Position numbers and translations under genes: made by a program. Shown here in pieces: positions 9,535 through 17,506 of a stretch of 39,685 nucleotides of DNA (positions are counted from its first letter, which is position 1; the number at the start of each line of letters is the position of its first letter). Under the pieces are notes generated by a model. That model had not been told where the DNA came from, ran no database searches, and saw only the letters and a program-made list of their open reading frames with translations. Origin of the DNA: Porphyromonadaceae bacterium UBA7141 (GTDB lineage: Bacteria > Bacteroidota > Bacteroidia > Bacteroidales > Muribaculaceae); contig DKWX01000005.1 in the NCBI GenBank assembly GCA_002491945.1, positions 1 to 39,685 on the forward strand, in the 5' to 3' direction.

Positions 9535-9576
9535 CAAAAAAAGAGTGATTTGACAGCATATATTTCCCAATAATGC

Positions 9577-9607
9577 TTGACTATCCACCCTCGAATGGTT
9601 AATTTTG
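9577..9607 (+). promoter_or_regulatory. Bacteroidetes-type promoter of the merR gene
   Basis: TTG (9577-9579), a 20-nt spacer and TAATTTTG (9600-9607) match the consensus. The predicted start is near 9611, leaving a leader of about 40 nt before the ATG at 9653. It is back to back with the alaS promoter, so the 9535-9576 interval could hold a shared operator. Confidence 0.65.
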
Positions 9608-9652
9608 CAGTAGGCACGGCCGCATTGGCTATGTAACGACCGCATGGATTGA

Positions 9653-9997
9653 ATGATGAACAACGAATTATCTAAAGTATACTACCGCATCCGTGAGGTG
9701 TCGGAGTTTGTGGGAGTGCCACAGTCTACACTCCGCTATTGGGAAAAGGAATTCCCGCAACAGGTGGCTCCGATGCGTAATTCGGGAAATATACGATATT
9801 ACACTCCTGAGCAGGTGGAGACTCTGAAGCTGATAAAGTTTCTGGTGCACACGCGCGGCATGAAAATCGATGCCGTGCGCAAGGAGCTGCGCGGAAATTC
9901 GAAGAATGTCAGCCGGCGCGTCGAGATTCTCGACCGCCTGACAGAGGTGCGTTCCGAACTTAAACGCCTGCTTGACTCTCTTGAAAAACGGCGCTGA
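9653..9997 (+). CDS. MerR-family transcriptional regulator
   Basis: This 114-residue DNA-binding protein has an N-terminal winged helix-turn-helix (about residues 10-75), including the family's LRYWEKEFP helix-2 region and the NIRYYTPEQVETL segment. A short predicted coiled coil follows (about 85-112, EILDRLTEVRSELKRLLDSL). It lacks a C-terminal effector-binding domain and the metal-binding cysteines of classical MerR proteins, so its signal cannot be read from the sequence. Small MerR proteins of this type are common beside housekeeping genes in Bacteroidetes. There are two adjacent ATG codons (9653 and 9656); the first is used here. It converges on the M23 peptidase gene with 45 nt between stop codons. 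Confidence 0.9.
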   Translation: MMNNELSKVYYRIREVSEFVGVPQSTLRYWEKEFPQQVAPMRNSGNIRYYTPEQVETLKLIKFLVHTRGMKIDAVRKELRGNSKNVSRRVEILDRLTEVRSELKRLLDSLEKRR

Positions 9998-10042
9998 CCC
10001 TCTCCCATTCAGGTCTTAACCGGGGACGGAGGGGGGAATAAC

Positions 10043-11011
10043 TCAGTCGAGCACCTGCCCGGCGTCTTCTGCCTGCTCAAGCATGGCAGCATATTCATCA
10101 GGACTAAGGTTGAGATAGAAGTAGTTGACCGGATTCTCGGCCTCCCCTTTGAAACGCACTTCATAATGCAGATGTGGGATGGTGGATTTGCCGCTGCTTC
10201 CGACTTTGCCTATTATGTCGCCACGCTTCACCGGAGTCTCTTCTTCCACCAGAATCTCACTGAGATGGGCATAACGGGTGTGATAGTTATAGCCGTGGGC
10301 TATCTCGACACAGTTGCCGGCTCCGCCCGTGCGCCTTGCGGTCTTCACCACTCCGTCGGCCGTGGCATAGACCGGGGTGCCTATGGAGGCCGTAAAGTCG
10401 ATTCCTTCATGAAGTTTGCGCATTCCTGTGATTGGGTCACGCCGCTGGCCGTAGCCTGAGGAGATTGTGGCATCCTCGATGGAGATGGGAAGAATGCCGG
10501 GCACATGGTCAAGTTTCCCTTTCTGGTCGGCGGCGGCCGCGCGCAACTGGTCAAACGACTGGCTCTGCGAATACAGCTGACGGTCGAGCAAGTCAATCTG
10601 ACTGCTCAGCATCCCGACAAGAGCCTCATCAGTGATGCCGCGCATTGATGAGTAGCTGCGCTCATAGTCGAATCCGGCATTACGCCGGCTCACTGTCATA
10701 GGTTCCATCTGCATCATGACGCGATAGAAGTTGTCGTCACGATTGCGTATCTTTTCCATCACCTTCATCGAGGCGTTGAGACGGCGTTCGAGCACATTGT
10801 ATTGAGTGCGAAGCCTGACATTCTCTTCGCGCAGTTCGCGCTCTGTGCGGTTGGCGAATCCGAAATACGCCATCGCAAATAGCGCTCCGCCTATGAGTAC
10901 CGACATCAGAAGCAGGCGCATGACATGGCTCAGACGGTCTTTGAGCGTGGGATACACGCGCTCAAAGTTGTCGGTGGCCGGATTATATGTATAATAGGCT
11001 TTCTTTTCCAT
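10043..11011 (-). CDS. M23-family (LytM-type) peptidase, membrane-anchored
   Basis: This 322-residue protein is probably a periplasmic cell-wall endopeptidase or an activator of amidases. It has a cytoplasmic N-terminus (residues 1-32), one transmembrane helix (about 33-53), a coiled coil (about 55-95) and further helical region to about 165, then an M23 domain (about 180-290). The zinc-site motifs are intact: HxxxD at H201/D205 and HxH at H280/H282, with H249 also conserved, so it is likely an active enzyme. Single-TM coiled-coil LytM proteins of this layout act in peptidoglycan remodelling at growth or division sites (family knowledge; the exact role is inference). Its ATG directly abuts the stop codon of the upstream ferredoxin gene (TGAATG), indicating translational coupling. 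Confidence 0.92.
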   Translation of the reverse strand: MEKKAYYTYNPATDNFERVYPTLKDRLSHVMRLLLMSVLIGGALFAMAYFGFANRTERELREENVRLRTQYNVLERRLNASMKVMEKIRNRDDNFYRVMMQMEPMTVSRRNAGFDYERSYSSMRGITDEALVGMLSSQIDLLDRQLYSQSQSFDQLRAAAADQKGKLDHVPGILPISIEDATISSGYGQRRDPITGMRKLHEGIDFTASIGTPVYATADGVVKTARRTGGAGNCVEIAHGYNYHTRYAHLSEILVEEETPVKRGDIIGKVGSSGKSTIPHLHYEVRFKGEAENPVNYFYLNLSPDEYAAMLEQAEDAGQVLD

Positions 11012-11794
11012 TCAGGGCTTATCGTGGCTGTTGGTATGCGGATAGAAGTACTGCCCTTTGGCGCGTGTGGCCTTTCCGTAGCCCACGGCATGCCGCGGAC
11101 ACACATGATAACAGGCCAGGCAGCTCACACACTGTTTCCCCCATACGGGCTGACGGTCGGAGTCAAGCGACACATTCCTCATCGGACAGGCATCACGGCA
11201 TCGACCGCACCCCACACAGGCATCCGAGGCTTTCCAGCGCGACGGGATGATTCCCAGCCGCTTAAAGAGCGGATATACCAGTCTGGTCTTCACTCCGGGC
11301 CAGCTCCCGGCTGTGAAATCACGACACTCCCGGCCGGCAAGTATGCAGCCGGCTATCTCTTCCGTCCGGGCAGGGAATCGCGCAAGTTTCTCCCGCTCCA
11401 CCTCGACGGGGTCGACATCAAAGCCCGGAAGCAGCACATAGTTGTTGGGCATCCGCACGTCCCATATTCCGGAGACCGGAAGACCTCGCTCGCTAAGCGT
11501 GCGTTCAATCATTTCGGGGGCTCGCCCGGTTTCATCGCCGCAAGTAAGCACAACCCATACCTTATGCCGGCGAGCATCTGCAATAAAACGATGTGAAAGA
11601 CTGCGGATATAAGTAAGCACCAATTGAGGAATACCCCATGAATATACCGGACATACGAAGACCAGACGCCGGCCATTCCACTCAGCCTCGGCCGGAGGAA
11701 GTGCCATCAGGGGATACACGTTGTCGGAAGTCCGTGCGGCAAGCATAGTGGCTACGGCGCGACTGTTACCGGTGCCTGAGAAGTATATTATCAT
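11012..11794 (-). CDS. EFR1-type flavodoxin/ferredoxin fusion protein
   Basis: This 260-residue cytoplasmic redox protein begins with a flavodoxin-like FMN-binding domain (about 1-150; the phosphate-binding loop SGTGNS is at 6-11) and ends with two [4Fe-4S] ferredoxin clusters: C193, C196, C199 and C203 (CVGCGRCRDACP), and C222, C225, C228 and C232 (CVSCLACYHVCP). This is the EFR1 ferredoxin architecture of anaerobes, which would pass electrons between FMN and Fe-S partners. The partner is unknown. It is the first gene of a two-gene coupled unit with the M23 peptidase. No functional link between the two is obvious, so the pairing may be only transcriptional. Confidence 0.88.
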   Translation of the reverse strand: MIIYFSGTGNSRAVATMLAARTSDNVYPLMALPPAEAEWNGRRLVFVCPVYSWGIPQLVLTYIRSLSHRFIADARRHKVWVVLTCGDETGRAPEMIERTLSERGLPVSGIWDVRMPNNYVLLPGFDVDPVEVEREKLARFPARTEEIAGCILAGRECRDFTAGSWPGVKTRLVYPLFKRLGIIPSRWKASDACVGCGRCRDACPMRNVSLDSDRQPVWGKQCVSCLACYHVCPRHAVGYGKATRAKGQYFYPHTNSHDKP

Positions 11795-11870
11795 GATTTA
11801 TGTGTCTCTATTTTATAATCTCTAATGACCCCAGGCCCGAATGTCGCTCAGCCCATAGCCGGAATCACCG

Positions 11871-12920
11871 TCAACGCCTGGCAAATATCTTGAATATCAC
11901 CTCCTTCAGAAGTTCATATTCATTCTGGTTCGACCCGATGCCCTTCGATTTGGTGTCGAGTTCTCTGAGCATGCTGATTATCCCGGCGACTTGCGCGGCT
12001 GTGTAATTTCTCAATGCCGGAACGAATTCAGTGCGGAATATATATTGATTCGGCACCTGCATCACGGCCATAAGCGAACTTTCAGACTTGTCTTTCGACA
12101 TCAGTCCGATAAAAATCTTTAAGAAAAAAGAGAATAGAGACGATGTGATCATCACCACCGGATTCTGACGCGGATTTGAAGCGAAATATTTCACGATGCG
12201 CATACAGCGGTCGTAGTCGCGCACTCCAAGCGAATGGCAGAGTTCGAAGTTGTTATAGTCTTTCGACATTCCAATATTCTTCTCTATCAATTCGGGTGTG
12301 ATGCGTGTCATGTCTTTTCCTCCGGCCACACGCAGTTTCTCTATTTCTCCGAAGAGTTTGGAGAGTGACGTGCCGAGGAATTCCTTCAGCATTTCCACAG
12401 CCTTGCCATCGATACCGATTTTTCTGACGTTGCAATAATCTTTTATCACGCTGTCAAGCTGGTTGTCGCGAAGTCGCGGACTCTTGAATATCACGGCTCC
12501 GGCTTTGTCGGCCATCTTCATAAGCCGACTATTGGCGTTCAGACTATCTCCTTTGAAGGCCACTGCAAGCACATTGCCATCGGTGGGACAAGCCACGTAG
12601 TCGGCAAGTCCTTCAAGTTTAACCTTGGCCTTTTCCATAGCCTGAGCCTCTTTGAGCAGCACGAGCTTGCGGTCAGACATGAACGGATACTGCTGGCAGG
12701 CTGCTATCAGCGACGGGATTTCAGCATCTTTCCCATAGATGGTGGTGAGGTTGAAGTCGCGTTCATCTTCAGCCACTACATGCTTCTCAAGCGCTTCGAT
12801 GAGCAGGTCGATGTAGTAGGGTTCGTCACCCATAAGCAGATATACCGGAGCTATGACTCCATTACGTATGTCTGTCAATATCTTGCGGAATTCCACTTCC
12901 TGTGTCTTCTGAGCTGCCAT
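11871..12920 (-). CDS. holA: DNA polymerase III subunit delta
   Basis: This 349-residue protein is the clamp-loader subunit that opens the beta sliding clamp. The N-terminal part has the HolA signature (PVYLLMGDEPYYIDLLIEAL at about 24-43) and the FMSDRKLVLLKEAQAM segment. The middle and C-terminal helical collar region are of normal length. There are no Walker motifs, as expected for delta. Neighbours on the same strand are a CPBP protease gene upstream (48 nt) and the EFR1 protein gene downstream (76 nt). Those gaps make a loose operon possible, and no clear promoter box was found in the 48-nt gap. Confidence 0.94.
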   Translation of the reverse strand: MAAQKTQEVEFRKILTDIRNGVIAPVYLLMGDEPYYIDLLIEALEKHVVAEDERDFNLTTIYGKDAEIPSLIAACQQYPFMSDRKLVLLKEAQAMEKAKVKLEGLADYVACPTDGNVLAVAFKGDSLNANSRLMKMADKAGAVIFKSPRLRDNQLDSVIKDYCNVRKIGIDGKAVEMLKEFLGTSLSKLFGEIEKLRVAGGKDMTRITPELIEKNIGMSKDYNNFELCHSLGVRDYDRCMRIVKYFASNPRQNPVVMITSSLFSFFLKIFIGLMSKDKSESSLMAVMQVPNQYIFRTEFVPALRNYTAAQVAGIISMLRELDTKSKGIGSNQNEYELLKEVIFKIFARR

Positions 12921-12968
12921 AAATGTCAGTTTTAAGTGTTAAGACATGATCCGGGCACTTACTTATAG

Positions 12969-13931
12969 TTAAAATTCATGCACTCGCTTATTGCCCGAAG
13001 ACCGATGAGTCGACCGGGAAAAGAAATAGCGGCAGCCATACCTGAAGAACAGAGCCAGAGCCACCATACTTGCGATTGCAATCCAGGGGATTCCATCGAA
13101 GCTCACTCCTATCGTGTCGGCGCTGAATGCCTCCCCTGCCACTGTATCTGTGACATTCCCGGCAAGCATTCCGGGAGATCTCCACGCCGATGCCACTACT
13201 ATCGAATTGTTGAGGGCATGGGCGAATACCCCGGGCCATATCGACCTCGTAAAGTAAATGAGATACCCGAAGAAAGCTCCGAGCAGCAACCGCGGGAAGA
13301 AACCGAAAAACTGCAGATGCACGGCAGAAAAAACGGCGGCCGTAATCCATATTGACCATACGCCCAGACGGGTGTCGCGTGTCATGGCCTGCTGTAAGGT
13401 GCCCCTGAACAAAAGTTCCTCACCAAGTCCGGTAAGCACCCCCACCACCAGCACACCTGAAATAAGGTCGGCCACACTGCTGCCGGAGAGCACCTTGCGC
13501 GTCACCTCCGCATTCACCTCCTCCATCTCCACCATCCATAGCTCTATCCCGGCCATGCAGTCCGGAAGATGCAGAAGTGAGTTATAATAGATAATTTGAT
13601 TTATAAAGGGAAATCCGATAAGAAACACTATAATCACGCCTATTAAATGGCGCACAGTGCATGGGCAGGCCATCCCTAAGAATTTCCAGGGATGTCCGGA
13701 TGTCAGTCTGGCCGTAATCACTGCCGTGCCAACGAAAGCCACCAGGGCCTGCACTGCCGATTGCATCAGATAGCAGCCGCGTGTGGCAGGCTCCATAAAT
13801 CCACTCAGCCACGCGCCGAGCGAGCCGGCTATGATTATCATCACGAAGAATACTCCCGCCAGAATCAGCAGGGTGCGCAGCAACCGACCGGAGTCGGGCG
13901 TCGGCACATAAGTAGGGTGTTTTGTCGTCAT
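12969..13931 (-). CDS. CPBP-family intramembrane glutamic endopeptidase
   Basis: This 320-residue polytopic membrane protein has about eight hydrophobic segments (for example 20-40, 57-75, 96-112, 155-170, 190-205, 211-228 and 275-300). The CPBP/Abi motifs are present: motif 1 EELLFRG with E171, E172 and R176; motif 2 with H205 (FSAVHLQFFGF); and motif 3 with H238 and N241/N242 (FAHALNNS). These residues form the active site of Rce1-like glutamate proteases. The substrate is unknown; bacterial homologues are linked to bacteriocin immunity, protein maturation or regulated proteolysis. It sits 69 nt downstream of lptB on the same strand. Confidence 0.9.
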   Translation of the reverse strand: MTTKHPTYVPTPDSGRLLRTLLILAGVFFVMIIIAGSLGAWLSGFMEPATRGCYLMQSAVQALVAFVGTAVITARLTSGHPWKFLGMACPCTVRHLIGVIIVFLIGFPFINQIIYYNSLLHLPDCMAGIELWMVEMEEVNAEVTRKVLSGSSVADLISGVLVVGVLTGLGEELLFRGTLQQAMTRDTRLGVWSIWITAAVFSAVHLQFFGFFPRLLLGAFFGYLIYFTRSIWPGVFAHALNNSIVVASAWRSPGMLAGNVTDTVAGEAFSADTIGVSFDGIPWIAIASMVALALFFRYGCRYFFSRSTHRSSGNKRVHEF

Positions 13932-14000
13932 AATCTGTGTTGATTATCTACACATCTCCGGCATCGCGCAATCTTAATTCCGCATCACAACGGATACGGT

Positions 14001-14930
14001 TCAGTCGAAGCGTTTGCGACGGAACATGAAGTTGCGTCCAAGGTATTTCTCACGCACCACTGGATTCTCGGCCAGTTCCTCCGATGTACCCTGGAATAAT
14101 ATGCGTCCTTCAAAGAGAAGGTAAGCACGGTCGGTGATGGAGAGTGTCTCCGGAGCGTTATGGTCGGTGATAAGAATCCCGATGTTTCTGTCTTTAAGCT
14201 TGTACACCACCGACTGTATCTCCTCCACCGCAATCGGGTCGACTCCGGCAAACGGCTCGTCGAGCATGATGAATTTCGGGCTGATTGCCAGACAGCGTGC
14301 AATCTCCGTGCGGCGGCGTTCGCCGCCCGAAAGACGGTCGCCAAGGTTTTTGCGTACTTTCTGAAGTGAAAATTCCTCAATGAGCGACTCCAGTTTCTCA
14401 TGCTGTTCATGACGCGTCATGTCAGTCATCTCAAGCACAGCGCGGATATTGTCTTCTACCGATAGTTTGCGGAATACGGATGCCTCCTGCGCCAGATAAC
14501 CGATTCCGAGTTGCGCGCGACGGTAGACAGGCAGGGAGGTGATATCCTTATCGTCGAGGTAGATTTTTCCGGCATTCGGGGTAATGAGTCCGGTGGTCAT
14601 ATAGAAGGTTGTGGTCTTCCCGGCTCCGTTGGGGCCGAGTAACCCTACGATTTCACCCTGAGTCACCTCGATGCTGACCTGATTGGCCACAGTGCGGCGT
14701 CCGTAGCGCTTCACAAGGTCGCGGGTGCGCAGCACTCCGGGATGCGGCTCTGCAAGCAGGCTCTCCGTTTTCTCTCCATCAGGCACGACTGTTGTCTCAG
14801 TCGTAAGCTCCGCACGCAGGGCGGGGGCATCGCCGCTTGCGGCTGCTTCATCACGCTCTGCTGCTGCTATCTCTTGGGGCAGAATACCGGATTCGGAGGC
14901 TGATTTCTCTTTTTTTGATCTGAACCACAT
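14001..14930 (-). CDS. lptB: LPS-export ABC transporter ATP-binding protein
   Basis: This is the ATPase that powers LptB2FGC extraction of lipopolysaccharide from the inner membrane. Key motifs are Walker A GPNGAGKT (about 99-106), signature LSGGERRR, Walker B FIMLDEP and switch His in ITDHNAPE. The core matches LptB (YhbG), but about 60 extra residues precede it (Lys/Ser/Glu/Ala-rich, low complexity), making it 309 residues rather than about 240. A GTG at 14936 could add two residues. The ATG at 14930 is preferred because it is a standard start 6 nt past the udk stop. No other ATG precedes the core, so the extension is probably real. It is co-transcribed with udk upstream. Confidence 0.93.
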   Translation of the reverse strand: MWFRSKKEKSASESGILPQEIAAAERDEAAASGDAPALRAELTTETTVVPDGEKTESLLAEPHPGVLRTRDLVKRYGRRTVANQVSIEVTQGEIVGLLGPNGAGKTTTFYMTTGLITPNAGKIYLDDKDITSLPVYRRAQLGIGYLAQEASVFRKLSVEDNIRAVLEMTDMTRHEQHEKLESLIEEFSLQKVRKNLGDRLSGGERRRTEIARCLAISPKFIMLDEPFAGVDPIAVEEIQSVVYKLKDRNIGILITDHNAPETLSITDRAYLLFEGRILFQGTSEELAENPVVREKYLGRNFMFRRKRFD

Positions 14931-14936
14931 CTGCAC

Positions 14937-15566
14937 TTATCTTTTGCTTTCATAAAACGACGGGAGAAGCGACCGTATATAGTCGGTAAGCAGCTTGATG
15001 GCCACACGGTTGTGGCCGCCCTGAGGAATAATCAGATCTGCATAACGTTTGGAAGGCTCGATATGCAGCTCGTGCATCGGCTTCAACACGGCCTGATAGC
15101 GGTCAATCACTATCTGCGGCGTGCGGCCGCGCTCGATGCAGTCGCGGTGGATTACGCGTATCAGACGGTCGTCGGGGTCGGCGTCTACAAATACCTTTAC
15201 GTCCATCATGTCGCGCAGCTCACGATCTGTCAGCACAAGGATTCCTTCCACTACCACCACCTCGCGTGGTTCCACATGAATTGTCTCCTTCTGGCGCGAG
15301 CAGGTGATGAAGTCGTAGGTTGGCATGTCGATGGCGCAGCCGGCCTTGAGTTCGCGAAGCTGGCGAGTCAGCAGACTCCAGTCAATGGCCGCCGGCTCAT
15401 CGTAGTTCATCTTCTGACGCTCTTCGAGAGGTATGTGAGGATTATGGTTGTAGTAACAGTCCTGGGATATCACCGCCACCTCATCTTTGGGCAGCGATTC
15501 TATGATTTTGCGTACTACGGTGGTCTTGCCGGAGCCTGTGCCACCTGCGATTCCTATAATAAGCAT
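14937..15566 (-). CDS. udk: Uridine kinase
   Basis: This 209-residue enzyme phosphorylates uridine and cytidine to UMP and CMP in pyrimidine salvage. The P-loop GGTGSGKT is at residues 8-15, followed by the family's SQDCYYN and NYDEPAAIDW blocks, which bind the nucleoside, and a VVVEGILVL strand. The length is typical. It is the first gene of a minus-strand run into lptB. A -7-type box (15592-15599) lies about 27 nt upstream, facing the mlaE-type gene promoter in the opposite direction. Confidence 0.96.
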   Translation of the reverse strand: MLIIGIAGGTGSGKTTVVRKIIESLPKDEVAVISQDCYYNHNPHIPLEERQKMNYDEPAAIDWSLLTRQLRELKAGCAIDMPTYDFITCSRQKETIHVEPREVVVVEGILVLTDRELRDMMDVKVFVDADPDDRLIRVIHRDCIERGRTPQIVIDRYQAVLKPMHELHIEPSKRYADLIIPQGGHNRVAIKLLTDYIRSLLPSFYESKR

Positions 15567-15591
15567 AGCTGTGAAGTTCGGTTTAATTTCA

Positions 15592-15599
15592 CAAATTTA
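15592..15599 (-). promoter_or_regulatory. -7 box of the udk promoter
   Basis: TAAATTTG on the minus strand matches the Bacteroidetes -7 element, about 26 nt upstream of the udk ATG. The -33 position (about 15620-15622) lacks TTG. That position touches the opposite-strand -7 box at 15623-15630, so the two promoters overlap. Confidence 0.4.
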
Positions 15600-15622
15600 G
15601 CAAATTATTGCGAGAGAATTTG

Positions 15623-15630
15623 TAAATTTG
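15623..15630 (+). promoter_or_regulatory. -7 box of the mlaE-mlaF-lipB promoter
   Basis: TAAATTTG on the plus strand matches the Bacteroidetes -7 element. Transcription would start near 15634, giving a leader of about 150 nt before the ATG at 15787. The -33 position (15600-15602) is a poor match and abuts the udk -7 box. Confidence 0.4.
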
Positions 15631-15650
15631 CGGAGAAATCGGAGTCTAAG

Positions 15651-15706
15651 CCTCCGGCATCCGCTCCGGAGCGTTAATACACGCTCCTTAATCTGGATTC
15701 CGGAGG
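15651..15706 (+). repeat. Nested inverted repeat in the mlaE leader
   Basis: Outer arms of 12 nt (15651-15662 and 15695-15706) pair with one mismatch and enclose an inner 6-bp hairpin, GGAGCG/CGCTCC (15668-15673 with 15682-15687). A small palindrome, GCTCCGGAGC, lies at 15663-15672. It sits within the predicted mlaE leader and about 85 nt from the udk start. It could be a structured RNA element or an operator; it is not followed by a T-tract. Confidence 0.5.
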
Positions 15707-15786
15707 GGGCGGCATTATGCGCATTTACAGCATGTTAGAAATGCTCACGACGCTGCAGGCTCTTTATAATTAAACTGTGATTCAAA

Positions 15787-16533
15787 ATGATAGTATCGTC
15801 GATAAAGACATTCGGAAAGTACTGCATGTTTCTGACACAAGTCTTCCGGACGCCCGACAAGTGGAGGGTGTTTTTCAGCAATCTGCTGTTTGAGATAAAT
15901 AAGCTGGGGGTGGATTCAATTCCACTCGTGCTAATAATATCGCTATTCATCGGTGCGGTAATCTGCATCCAGATGACTCTCAATATCGTATCGCCGCTTA
16001 TACCTTCTTATTCCACAGGTCTTGCCACAAGAGAGATTCTGCTGCTGGAGTTCTCAAGCACCATGATGTGTCTGATTCTCGCAGGCAAAGTCGGCTCCAA
16101 TATCGCTTCTGAAATAGGCACGATGCGCGTCACCGAGCAGATTGACGCAATGGATATCATGGGTATCAATTCGGCCAATTACATCGTGATGCCGAAGATT
16201 ATGGGATTCATACTGTTTGTGCCTGTGCTATGCGTGTTCTCGATGTTCTTCGGGCTGGTCGGCGGATGGTTTATCGCTGAGTTCACCTCGATGCTGACTG
16301 TGGAAAACTATATCTTCGGCATTCAGTCGTTCTTCAATGAATGGTATGTCTGGTATGGTATAATCAAGACCGTGGTATTTGCATTCCTAATCACTTCGAT
16401 TGCTGCCTTTTATGGCTATTACGTCAAGGGTGGCGCGCTCGAGGTAGGCAAGGCAAGCACTAATGCCGTCGTGTCAAGTTCAATCCTGATACTACTTGCC
16501 GACGTAATCCTCACCAAGCTCCTGCTGGAATAA
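15787..16533 (+). CDS. mlaE: MlaE-type ABC transporter permease
   Basis: This 248-residue inner-membrane protein has about five to six hydrophobic helices (for example 45-67, 89-107, 145-170, 196-222 and 229-246). It has the conserved MlaE core: GTMRVTEQIDAMDIMGIN followed by VMPKIMGF, the coupling helix that contacts the ATPase. The family moves phospholipid or other lipids between inner and outer membrane. The ATPase gene follows in the same direction, but no MlaD-like substrate-binding protein gene is in this window. It is the first gene of the mlaE-mlaF-lipB run and is divergent from udk. Confidence 0.92.
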   Translation: MIVSSIKTFGKYCMFLTQVFRTPDKWRVFFSNLLFEINKLGVDSIPLVLIISLFIGAVICIQMTLNIVSPLIPSYSTGLATREILLLEFSSTMMCLILAGKVGSNIASEIGTMRVTEQIDAMDIMGINSANYIVMPKIMGFILFVPVLCVFSMFFGLVGGWFIAEFTSMLTVENYIFGIQSFFNEWYVWYGIIKTVVFAFLITSIAAFYGYYVKGGALEVGKASTNAVVSSSILILLADVILTKLLLE

Positions 16534-16726
16534 ATCCCGGATTCCTCCATTACAGAGACTCTCTACCCCCCTCCTGTGTCTCCCCTCTTCCAATGGCTCT
16601 CCCTCTCTGAACTCCAACTCTCTCCCTCTCCAATGGATCTCCCTATTATTGAAGGATTATCCTTCTTTCCATCTTTTCTCTTCTCCTGACTGAAGGACTC
16701 CCCTTCTGTCTATAAATCCGACATGT
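16534..16726 (+). other. Pyrimidine-rich linker between the mlaE- and mlaF-type genes
   Basis: This 193-nt spacer is overwhelmingly C and T on the plus strand from about 16541 to 16710. It contains a 15-nt direct repeat 40 nt apart (CCAATGGCTCTCCCT at 16590-16604; one mismatch at 16630-16644) and two small hairpins built on GAAGG/CCTTC (16651-16665 and 16692-16706). No reading frame or promoter box is apparent in it. Such strand asymmetry is unlike the rest of the window. Confidence 0.6.
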
Positions 16727-17506
16727 ATGATTAAAGCCGAGAATATATCCAAGTGGTTTGACGGCCAAAGGATACTGTATGATATAAACGCCACCTTCGA
16801 AACGGGCAAAACCAACCTGATTATAGGTCAGTCGGGGTCGGGCAAGACCGTGTTCATGAAATGTCTCATCGGGCTGCTGCAACCCGAAGAAGGGCAAATC
16901 CTGTATGATGGCCGCGCCATCCGTAACATGAACAATGACGAGCGCCGCCTGCTGCGCACCGAAATAGGAATGCTATTCCAGGGGTCCGCTCTGTTTGACA
17001 ATGAGACTGTGCTGGGCAATGTCATGTTCCCGTTGAAGATGTTTTCTCCCCTGTCGCACGCCGGGCAGCTCGAACGGGCGCAGTTCTGCATCGACCGCGT
17101 CGGACTTACGAATGCCAACAATAAATATCCGTCGGAAATCTCGGGCGGTATGCAGAAGCGTGTGGCCATAGCCCGCGCTATTGCGCTCAATCCGAAGTAT
17201 CTCTTCTGCGATGAACCCAACTCCGGGCTCGACCCGAAGACTTCAATCCTGATCGATGAGCTACTCAGCGACATCACCCATGAATATGGCATGACCACCA
17301 TCATCAATACCCATGACATGAACTCTGTGCTGGGGATAGGTGAGAATATCGTGTTTATCAACAAGGGTCATTGCGACTGGATTGGCAACGATAAAAACAT
17401 ATTCCGCAGCAAGTCGCACAGTCTGAATGATTTCGTATTTGCTTCAAAACTTTTCCAGGAAGTGAAACTCGTGCTGGAACGTGAAGCCGACTACAAAGCG
17501 CAATGA
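16727..17506 (+). CDS. mlaF: MlaF-type ABC transporter ATP-binding protein
   Basis: This 259-residue ATPase is the partner of the upstream permease. Walker A is GQSGSGKT (34-41), the signature is SGGMQKRVAIARA, Walker B is YLFCDEPNSGLDP and the switch His is in INTHDMNS. These are typical of the MlaF/Ttg2A lipid-transport group. The ATG at 16727 is used; the ATG at 16723 is out of frame. Its stop codon overlaps the lipB start as ATGA (17503-17506), so the two are translationally coupled. It would use ATP to drive lipid movement across the envelope. Confidence 0.93.
   Translation: MIKAENISKWFDGQRILYDINATFETGKTNLIIGQSGSGKTVFMKCLIGLLQPEEGQILYDGRAIRNMNNDERRLLRTEIGMLFQGSALFDNETVLGNVMFPLKMFSPLSHAGQLERAQFCIDRVGLTNANNKYPSEISGGMQKRVAIARAIALNPKYLFCDEPNSGLDPKTSILIDELLSDITHEYGMTTIINTHDMNSVLGIGENIVFINKGHCDWIGNDKNIFRSKSHSLNDFVFASKLFQEVKLVLEREADYKAQ

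Noticed and set aside
9448..9559. Longer alaS start at 9559 (37 extra residues)
   Set aside because: The extension is Arg-rich, crosses the predicted promoter and breaks the residue numbering that matches the E. coli enzyme.
16541..16720. Possible CRISPR-like or tandem array in the pyrimidine-rich linker
   Set aside because: Only one imperfect 15-nt repeat pair and two small hairpins; no regular spacing or spacers and no cas genes nearby.
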